From NCBI RefSeq assembly GCF_014202825.1, contig NZ_JACHHP010000002.1, positions 1 to 64,000 on the forward strand: a stretch of 64,000 nucleotides of DNA, in the 5' to 3' direction. Positions 58,325 through 64,000 of the stretch are shown piece after piece. The DNA is from Chiayiivirga flava (GTDB lineage Bacteria > Pseudomonadota > Gammaproteobacteria > Xanthomonadales > Xanthomonadaceae). A program made the translations under genes and the position numbers. How positions within the stretch are numbered: position 1 is the first letter of the stretch; the number at the start of each line of letters is the position of its first letter. Under the pieces are notes generated by a model. The model saw only the letters and a list, made by a program, of their open reading frames with translations, had not been told where the DNA came from and made no database searches.

Positions 58325-58579
58325 TCAGTACGCCTGATCGTCCGGCAGGCGCTTGAACGCGTTCATCGCCTCGAAGAACACCCTCGATTCCTCGTCCTCG
58401 AACGCGCCGGCCAGACGCGCGATGTCGCCCGGCAGCGGCGGCTCGGGCTGGGTCATGCCGAGCGCTTCCTTGAGCAGGCGCAGGATCACGTCGTTGATCG
58501 GCCAGCCGCGTTCGCGCGCCAGGGTCTTGATGCGGTCGGCAATCGCGGTATCGATGTCGCGGACGAGAAAATCAGGCAT
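58325..58579 (-). CDS. Small ribbon-helix-helix (FitA/Arc-type) protein
   Basis: The 84-residue product begins MPDFLVRDIDTAIADRIKTL, an N-terminal beta strand plus helix typical of ribbon-helix-helix DNA-binding proteins such as the FitA antitoxin. The C-terminal half is acidic. No toxin gene (PIN or RelE type) lies beside it, so it may be an orphan antitoxin or a stand-alone regulator. It is divergent from ampG; its ATG at 58579 is chosen because it starts the conserved strand. Confidence 0.7.
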   Translation of the reverse strand: MPDFLVRDIDTAIADRIKTLARERGWPINDVILRLLKEALGMTQPEPPLPGDIARLAGAFEDEESRVFFEAMNAFKRLPDDQAY

Positions 58580-58719
58580 GGAAGCGATCGGGCATGGGGC
58601 GCACTCTTCGACGTCGAACATCCACCGCGCGGCCCCCTGCCCTGCGGCGATGCCACCATACCACGCGTCGGACCTGCGTTTCCTGCGCCCGGCGTACCCG
58701 ATTGGTTAGCATACGGCCG

Positions 58720-60051
58720 ATGACAGCACCGATCCCCGCGCCGCGCACCGGCCCCCTCGCCTGGCTTGCGCCGTATCTCGAACGCGGGCCGCTCGGCGCG
58801 CTGCTGCTGGGCATGTCGTCGGGCTTTCCGTACGCGATGATCGGCGCCACGCTGACCACGCGCCTGGCGCAGGACGGCATCGACAAGAAAAGCGTCACGG
58901 CGTTTTCGCTCGCGTTCCTCGTCTACAACATCAAGTTCCTGTGGGCCCCGGTGGTGGACCGGCTGCGCCTGCCGCTGCTGCGGCGGATCGGCCAGCGGCG
59001 CTCGTGGCTGTTCCTGTCGGCGGTGTTGGTGATGGGGGCAGTGGCCTTTCTGGGGGCGGTCGATCCGACCGCGCACTTGGGCACGGTGGCGGTTGCGGCG
59101 GTGCTCGTCGGCGTCGCCGGTGCGACGTTCGACATCGTGATCGACGCGTATCGGATCGAAACGCTGCGGCCCGACCAGCTCGGCGTCGGCTCGGGCATGT
59201 CGCAGTACGGCTGGCGCATCGGCTCGGTCAGCGCCGGCGCGCTGGCGCTGCTGCTGGCAGGCGGGGCCGGCGGCTGGATGCTGGCGTATCTGGCCTGCAC
59301 GGCGTTTGCGCTGCCGGCGGTGGTCGCCGGCCTGTGGCTGGGCGAACCTGCGCGGCATCGCGATCCGATCCCGCAGCGCGCGCTGTCGGCGATGGTCGAC
59401 GCGGTGGTCGCGCCGCTGCGCGAGTTCTTCCGCCGCCGCGGTGCGTTCCTGGTGCTTGCGTTCGTGCTGCTGCACAAGATCGGCGACACGCTCGGGCAGC
59501 TCACGCTGCGCCTGCTGCTGGACGATCTTGGCTTCAGCAACGAGGAAATCGCCACCTACGATGTCGGCTTCGGCTTCGTCGCGTACCTGGTCGGCATCTT
59601 CATCGGCGGCATTCTCTACGCGCGGCTGGGCATGAAGCGTTCGGTGCTGCTCGCGCTGTGCCTGATGGCGATCTCGAACCTGTCGTTCGCCGGGCTCGCG
59701 CTGATCGGCCACAGCAATGCCGGGCTCGCGGCGGCGATCTGCTTCGAGAATGTCGCAAGCGGCATCGGCGGCGTGGTGGTGGTGGCGTACCTGTCGGCGC
59801 TGTGCAACCTGTCGTTCACCGCGACGCAGTTCGCGCTGCTGTCGGCGGCGGCGTCGATCGTCGGCCGCCTGCTCACGGGCACCACGGCCGGCGCCATGAT
59901 CCAGGGCATGGGCTACGTGAACTTCTACGTGCTCACGTTCGTGATCGCGCTGCCCGGCGTGGCGCTGTTCGGCTGGATGATCCGGCGCGGACTCATCGAC
60001 AGCGCCATCGCCGAAGCCGACGTGCGTGCCGCCGCCGATCAGTCGGCGTAG
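58720..60051 (+). CDS. ampG: Muropeptide permease AmpG (MFS)
   Basis: AmpG imports GlcNAc-anhydro-MurNAc muropeptides for recycling. The 443-residue protein has about 12 membrane segments. It shows AmpG-type sequence: GMSSGFPYAMIGATLT, DIVIDAYRIE (the conserved acidic segment), GYGWRIGS-like QYGWRIGSVSAG, and a C-terminal VNFYVLTFVIALPGV helix. Start at 58720; the 141-base divergent region holds the promoters. Its 3' end overlaps xthA by 13 bases (convergent). With anmK and the M23 peptidase nearby, it supports a recycling theme. Confidence 0.93.
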   Translation: MTAPIPAPRTGPLAWLAPYLERGPLGALLLGMSSGFPYAMIGATLTTRLAQDGIDKKSVTAFSLAFLVYNIKFLWAPVVDRLRLPLLRRIGQRRSWLFLSAVLVMGAVAFLGAVDPTAHLGTVAVAAVLVGVAGATFDIVIDAYRIETLRPDQLGVGSGMSQYGWRIGSVSAGALALLLAGGAGGWMLAYLACTAFALPAVVAGLWLGEPARHRDPIPQRALSAMVDAVVAPLREFFRRRGAFLVLAFVLLHKIGDTLGQLTLRLLLDDLGFSNEEIATYDVGFGFVAYLVGIFIGGILYARLGMKRSVLLALCLMAISNLSFAGLALIGHSNAGLAAAICFENVASGIGGVVVVAYLSALCNLSFTATQFALLSAAASIVGRLLTGTTAGAMIQGMGYVNFYVLTFVIALPGVALFGWMIRRGLIDSAIAEADVRAAADQSA

Positions 60052-60812
60052 TCGACCACGAACGGCGCGTGGTCGGAGAAGCGCGGCTCGGGGAAGATGC
60101 GGCAGCCGCGCAGCTTCGACCGCAACGACGGCGTGACGAACTGGTAATCGATGCGCCATCCCACGTTGTTGGCGCGCGCCGCGCCGCGGTTCGACCACCA
60201 GGTGTAGTCCTCGCCCTCGGCGTGCAGCGCGCGGTAGGCATCGACCCAGCCGGTGCCGTCCGCGCACAGGCCGTTGAGCCAGTCGCGCTCGGCCGGCAGG
60301 CAGCCGGAGTTTTTCTGGTTCGAGGTCCAGTTCCGGATGTCCAGGCGCGAGCGCACGATGTTCCAGTCGCCGCACAGCACGTAGTCGCGCCCGCTCCGGA
60401 GCCAGTCCTGCAGGATCGGGCCGAGCCAGTCCATCACCTCGAACTTGAAACCCTGACGCAGCTCGCCGGACGAACCGGACGGGATGTAGAACGACACCAC
60501 GCTGAGGTTGCCGAAGCGCGCCTCGATGTAGCGACCTTCCTCGTCGAACGATTCGCGCCCGAGCGCGGTGCGGATGTCGTCGGGCTCGCGCCGGCTGTAG
60601 ATCGCGACGCCGCTGTAGCCCTTCTTCGTGCTCGCGTCGCGGAACCAGGCCCTGTAGCCGTCGGGCAGGAAGGCCTTGTCGGCGAGCTGGTGTTCCTGCG
60701 CCTTGGTTTCCTGCAGGCAGAGCACGTCGACGTCGTGCTGCGCGAACCACGGAAAGAAGCCCTTGGTGGCGGCGGAGCGGATGCCGTTGGCGTTGAAGCT
60801 CATGATGCGCAT
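60039..60812 (-). CDS. xthA: Exodeoxyribonuclease III (AP endonuclease)
   Basis: XthA cleaves at abasic sites and removes 3' nucleotides in base-excision repair. The 257-residue product has the EEP-fold active site: Asn at NANGIRS (residues 6-12), Glu in LQETKAQ, Tyr in YSGVAIYSR, Asp/Asn in [11 protein letters not shown], and the final SDHAP with catalytic Asp-His. The sequence is of the Pseudomonas/Xanthomonas type rather than E. coli. It is convergent with ampG and divergent from mutM. Confidence 0.95.
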   Translation of the reverse strand: MRIMSFNANGIRSAATKGFFPWFAQHDVDVLCLQETKAQEHQLADKAFLPDGYRAWFRDASTKKGYSGVAIYSRREPDDIRTALGRESFDEEGRYIEARFGNLSVVSFYIPSGSSGELRQGFKFEVMDWLGPILQDWLRSGRDYVLCGDWNIVRSRLDIRNWTSNQKNSGCLPAERDWLNGLCADGTGWVDAYRALHAEGEDYTWWSNRGAARANNVGWRIDYQFVTPSLRSKLRGCRIFPEPRFSDHAPFVVDYAD

Positions 60813-60922
60813 GCGGTGCTGCCCGGTCGGGAAAACGGTGCGCGGATGATAGTGGCAATGCCCGCGAACGCCGCGTGCCGATGCGCCACAATGCGTCCCG
60901 CATTCTCCCGCGCGAGACCGCC

Positions 60923-61735
60923 GTGCCCGAACTGCCCGAAGTCGAAACCACGCGCCGCGGCATCGCGCCGCACGTGCTCGGCCACCGCATCACCGGCGTG
61001 GTGCTGCGGCGACCGGACCTGCGCTGGCCGATTCCGCCGCAGATCCGCGACGACCTGCCCGGCCAGCGCATCGATGATGTGCGCCGCCGCGCGAAGTACC
61101 TGCTGCTCGACGTGCAGACCGGCAGCGCCATCGTGCACCTGGGCATGTCCGGATCGCTGCGCGTGCTCGCCGCCGACGCGCCGGCGAAGGCGCACGATCA
61201 TGTCGACATCTCGCTCGACTCGGGCCGCGTACTGCGACTGACCGATCCACGCCGCTTCGGCGCGTTGCTGTGGCAGCCGCACGGCGAGACGCATGGCCTG
61301 CTGCGCGGGCTCGGCCCCGAACCGCTGGCCGACGCGTTCGACGCCGATTACCTCGCGGCGACGGCGCGCGGACGCGCGGCGCCGATCAAGCATCTGCTGA
61401 TGGACCAGCGCATCGTCGTGGGCGTGGGCAACATCTACGCGGCCGAGGCGCTGTTTCGCGCCGGTATCCATCCGGCGCGCGCGGCCGGCCGCATCGGGCG
61501 CGCGCGGCTGGAACGGCTGGTGTCGGCGATCCGCGAGATCCTCGCCTACGCGATCCGGCGCGGCGGCACCACACTGCGCGATTTCATCTCGCCGGACGGC
61601 GAACCGGGCTACTTCGAGCAGGAGCTGTTCGTGTACGGACGCGCCGGGGAGCCGTGCAAGGTCTGCGGCACGGTGCTGCGCGCGGCCGACTGGGGCCAGC
61701 GCGCGACGGTGTACTGCCCGCGCTGCCAGCGCTGA
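60923..61735 (+). CDS. mutM: Formamidopyrimidine-DNA glycosylase
   Basis: MutM (Fpg) excises oxidised purines such as 8-oxoguanine. From the GTG at 60923 the 270-residue protein begins [12 protein letters not shown] after loss of Met, so Pro2 is the Schiff-base nucleophile and Glu3 the catalytic acid. The DNA-binding Lys/Asn region is visible in PIKHLLMDQ and [11 protein letters not shown]. The C-terminal zinc finger is CKVC and CPRC. A longer in-frame ATG at 60875 would break the required N-terminal proline, which decides the start. Confidence 0.96.
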   Translation: MPELPEVETTRRGIAPHVLGHRITGVVLRRPDLRWPIPPQIRDDLPGQRIDDVRRRAKYLLLDVQTGSAIVHLGMSGSLRVLAADAPAKAHDHVDISLDSGRVLRLTDPRRFGALLWQPHGETHGLLRGLGPEPLADAFDADYLAATARGRAAPIKHLLMDQRIVVGVGNIYAAEALFRAGIHPARAAGRIGRARLERLVSAIREILAYAIRRGGTTLRDFISPDGEPGYFEQELFVYGRAGEPCKVCGTVLRAADWGQRATVYCPRCQR

Positions 61736-61757
61736 AGCCGGCCGCGCCGCGCCTGCT

Positions 61758-62195
61758 TCAGGCAACCAGCTGGCACACCGACTGGCACAGCGCGACGGTC
61801 TTGCCGTTGCTGCCCGTGACCGACGCCGACAGGAACAGCGTCTTCGCCGTGCGTTCCACCAGGCGCGCCTCGCAGACGATGGCGGTTTCGCTCGGCAGCA
61901 CGGGGCGCAGGTAGTCGATCGCCATTCTGACGGTCACGCTCGGCAGCGCGATCAGGTACGAGAACGGGCCGAGGGTGTTGTCGAGCGCCGCGGCGATGAA
62001 ACCGCCCTGCATGTAGCCGAGCGGATTCTGGTACCGCGGCAGCACCGGAAAGCGCATGCGCAGCAGCACACCGTCCTCGAACGCGAGCGGTTCGCCCTGC
62101 ATGTCGGTGAGGCACGGCGGCGGCAATTGCAGCGGCACGCCGGGCGGCAGGCGGTCGCGCAGCAGCGAAACCAGGCGATCGGCGTCGAACGTCAT
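61758..62195 (-). CDS. Hotdog-fold thioesterase (PaaI-like)
   Basis: The 145-residue protein is a single hotdog domain. The active-site helix region GYMQGGFIAAALDNTLGP (about 61-78) contains the conserved Gly-Gly and acidic Asp of the PaaI/YbgC type. The C-terminal strand VTGSNGKTVALCQSV is typical. It should hydrolyse an acyl-CoA; the specific substrate is not inferable. It is convergent with mutM and lies downstream of the reductase gene on the same strand. Confidence 0.8.
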   Translation of the reverse strand: MTFDADRLVSLLRDRLPPGVPLQLPPPCLTDMQGEPLAFEDGVLLRMRFPVLPRYQNPLGYMQGGFIAAALDNTLGPFSYLIALPSVTVRMAIDYLRPVLPSETAIVCEARLVERTAKTLFLSASVTGSNGKTVALCQSVCQLVA

Positions 62196-62253
62196 CGATA
62201 TTCCTCGATCATGCAGTCATCGCCCGCTAAAAAGCGCGCGAGCCGCGAATGTG

Positions 62254-63030
62254 TCACTTTTCGACGAACGCACGCTCGAACACATACTCGCCGGGCGTGC
62301 CGATGCGCGGCGCAGCAGTGAACCCGCGGCCGTCGAGGATGCGGCGGAAATCGGCCAGCATCTGCGGGCTGCCGCAGATCATGGCGCGGTCGTGGGCGGC
62401 GTCGAGCGGTTCGAGGCCGAGGTCGTGCATCATCCGGCCGCTGTCCATGAGGTCGGTGAGACGGCCGCGATGCACGAACTCCTCGCGGCTCACGGCCGGG
62501 TAATAGCGCAGCTGGCGCGCGATCGTCTCGCCGAGATATTCGTGGTTCGGCAGTTCGCGCTCGATATAGTCGCGGTAGGCCAGATCGGCCGTGCTGCGCA
62601 CGCCGTGGCACACGATCACGCGCGCGAAGCGCTCGTAGGTGGCCGGATCCTTGATCACGGCCAGGAACGGCGCGAGCCCGGTGCCGGTGCCGAGCAGATA
62701 GAGATTGCGACCCGGGTGCAAATCATGGATCAGCAGGGTGCCGGTCGGCTTGCGTCCGACCAGGATCTCGTCGCCTTCCTTCAGGTGCTGCAGGCGCGAG
62801 GTCAGCGGCCCGTGCTGCACCTTGATGCTGAAGAATTCCAGTTCCTCTTCCCAGTTGGCGCTGGCAATCGAATACGCGCGCAGCAGCGGACGGCCGTCGA
62901 CGTGCAGCCCGATCATCACGAACTGGCCGTTCTCGAAGCGCAGCCCCGCGCTGCGCGTGGCGGTGAAGCTGAAGTAATCGGGGGTCCAGTGGCGGACGGC
63001 CAGAACCCGCTCGGTATCGAACGCGGACAT
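62254..63030 (-). CDS. fpr: Ferredoxin/flavodoxin-NADP+ reductase
   Basis: Fpr moves electrons between NADPH and ferredoxin or flavodoxin. The 258-residue product is of the bacterial (Azotobacter/Pseudomonas) subclass: FAD-binding RAYSIAS (about residues 51-57), the NADP loop GTGTGLAPF, CGSP in AMICGSPQM, and the C-terminal FVEK tail without the long aromatic C-terminus of plastid enzymes. It is followed by the thioesterase gene on the same strand. Confidence 0.93.
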   Translation of the reverse strand: MSAFDTERVLAVRHWTPDYFSFTATRSAGLRFENGQFVMIGLHVDGRPLLRAYSIASANWEEELEFFSIKVQHGPLTSRLQHLKEGDEILVGRKPTGTLLIHDLHPGRNLYLLGTGTGLAPFLAVIKDPATYERFARVIVCHGVRSTADLAYRDYIERELPNHEYLGETIARQLRYYPAVSREEFVHRGRLTDLMDSGRMMHDLGLEPLDAAHDRAMICGSPQMLADFRRILDGRGFTAAPRIGTPGEYVFERAFVEK

Positions 63031-63127
63031 GGATCTCGGAGTCGGAAGACGAAGGCGGACGCGGCGACGGCGTCCGTCCGCCTAGTCTAGCGGCGACGCC
63101 GATCCGATTCGACGTGGTGCCGGCGGT

Positions 63128-63586
63128 TCAGCGCGCCGCCAGCGCGACGAACCGCCCCTCGAACTGGCACGCAAGCGTGCCGTCGGCGCCGCGCAGCTCC
63201 GCCTGCAGCCGGATGCGGGCCTTGCCGCGCTGGGCATACGTGGCGGTGAAATCGGCCCAGTCCTGCTCCGGCGCCAGCGTGGCGCAGGCGATCAGATCGT
63301 CGTACAGCGGCGCGAGGTAGCGCAGGGTCGAGTCCTGCACGTACACATCCACATCCGGGTGGCCCGCCTCGCGCAGTTTCAGCGAGGCCAGGCCCCAGGC
63401 CGAGAGCGTGGCGACGGTGGCGAGGCTGCCGCCGAAGGCGTTGCCTTTGTCGTTGACGTTGTGCGCGAGCGGCGCGCGCAGGCGCAAGGCGGTGCCGTCG
63501 TAGTCGTGCAGCTGGACGTCGAGCGCGCGCACCGGCGGCATCGAGCGCAGTCTGGCGTCCAGTGCCAGGGCGTGTGGGTGGTCCAT
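63128..63586 (-). CDS. Hotdog thioesterase-like protein (YiiD C-terminal type)
   Basis: The 152-residue product matches the YiiD_C/DUF4442-like thioesterase group: NVNDKGNAFGGSLATVA (about 43-59) with the conserved Asn-x-x-x-Gly-x-x-Phe-Gly-Gly pattern, and DSTLRYLAPLYDDL, the family strand. It is distinct from the PaaI-like gene at 61758. The substrate is unknown. It is divergent from hemD, leaving an 84-base shared upstream region. Confidence 0.8.
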   Translation of the reverse strand: MDHPHALALDARLRSMPPVRALDVQLHDYDGTALRLRAPLAHNVNDKGNAFGGSLATVATLSAWGLASLKLREAGHPDVDVYVQDSTLRYLAPLYDDLIACATLAPEQDWADFTATYAQRGKARIRLQAELRGADGTLACQFEGRFVALAAR

Positions 63587-63670
63587 CGGTGGGGCATTCC
63601 TGCGGGCGATGTGGACGTGGTCACCGGCGCGGGGCGCCGGCGGCGGAAGGGTCTAACGTAAGCTGCGCAC

Positions 63671-64000
63671 ATGACGGAGGCGGTGGACAGCGGGGCGGCG
63701 GCGGGCCGATTGCACGGCTGGGCGGTCGTGTGTCTGCGCCCGCGCGCCGACCAGCGCGCCGCCGCGGCGGCCGTGCGTGCGTTCGGTGCGCGGCCGCTGG
63801 CGCTGCCCGGTTTGCGGCTCGAGCGCGCGCCCGAGCCGCAGGCGGCGCGGGCGGCACTGGCCGCGGCACTGGATTGCGACGATGCGGTGTTCACGAGTCC
63901 TGCAGCCGTGCGATTCGCGGCGAGGGTGTTGCCTTTGTCCGACATGCGCAAGCGTATGTTTGCAGTGGGCAGCGGAACGGCGGCGGCGCTGCGCGCGCAT
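63671..64000 (+). CDS. hemD: Uroporphyrinogen-III synthase, N-terminal part (cut by window edge)
   Basis: An ATG at 63671 opens a frame that runs to the window edge (110 codons). The start of the protein resembles HemD: a first strand WAVVCLRPRADQ, the segment DAVFTSPAAVRF (FTS-x-x-A-V) and the strand MFAVGSGTAAAL, both typical HemD elements. HemD cyclises hydroxymethylbilane to uroporphyrinogen III in heme and siroheme synthesis. Only the first part of the protein is seen, so completeness cannot be judged. It is divergent from the thioesterase-like gene. Confidence 0.82.
   Translation, partial: MTEAVDSGAAAGRLHGWAVVCLRPRADQRAAAAAVRAFGARPLALPGLRLERAPEPQAARAALAAALDCDDAVFTSPAAVRFAARVLPLSDMRKRMFAVGSGTAAALRAH

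Overview
The window is GC-rich (roughly two thirds G+C) chromosomal DNA from a gammaproteobacterium. It most resembles the order Lysobacterales (Xanthomonadales). The reasons are the gene order lptM-dapF-DUF484-xerC-hslV-hslU, the secreted prolyl oligopeptidase and TolB-amidohydrolase genes, the short palindromic intergenic repeats, and the 16S-Ile-Ala-23S-5S rRNA operon next to tyrS. I cannot fix the genus from the sequence alone. No phage, insertion sequence, plasmid or CRISPR element was seen, and most of the window is core genome.

Layout. 1-8.9 kb: the start of a secreted protein, a large secreted TolB-propeller/amidohydrolase, a response regulator, a Dph6-like PP-loop enzyme, a second secreted amidohydrolase, a gamma-carbonic-anhydrase-like protein and a YkgJ Cys-cluster protein. 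8.9-12.5 kb: aroE, hemB, a lipid A acyltransferase and a DUF971 gene. 12.5-17.5 kb (minus strand): a compact operon running lptM, dapF, DUF484, xerC, DUF3253, hslV, hslU. An unusual inverted array of 7-8 bp repeats lies between hslV and hslU. 17.6-21.8 kb: a membrane protein, a prolyl oligopeptidase and a diguanylate cyclase.

22.0-25.9 kb: four genes joined by 4-base ATGA overlaps encode a membrane-anchored unknown, a GNAT acetyltransferase, a papain-like C39-type cysteine peptidase and a RimK-like ATP-grasp ligase. This looks like a peptide or amide-bond forming and tailoring system, and it is the most interesting locus here. 26.0-37.9 kb: a signalling and surface block holding a TPR protein with a degenerate GGDEF domain, an OmpR-type regulator, a 2,329-residue repeat protein with an IPTL-type C-terminal anchor, and a hybrid histidine kinase.

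37.9-43.5 kb (minus): the cell-shape cluster mreB-mreC-mreD-mrdA-rodA. 43.8-46.4 kb: a PfkB kinase and two secreted proteins. 46.6-52.1 kb (minus): one complete rRNA operon with promoter, antitermination-like signals, tRNA-Ile(GAT), tRNA-Ala(TGC) and terminator. 52.3-64 kb: tyrS, an M23 peptidase, anmK, a TPR/GT41 glycosyltransferase, a lone ribbon-helix-helix protein, ampG, exonuclease III, mutM, two hotdog thioesterases, ferredoxin-NADP reductase, and the 5' part of hemD at the right edge.

Functional themes. Peptidoglycan synthesis, shape and recycling recur (mre/mrd genes, M23 peptidase, anmK, ampG). So do outer-membrane and LPS functions (lptM, lpxL-like), tetrapyrrole synthesis (hemB, hemD) and DNA repair (xthA, mutM). 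Signalling is represented by c-di-GMP-type domains and two-component proteins.
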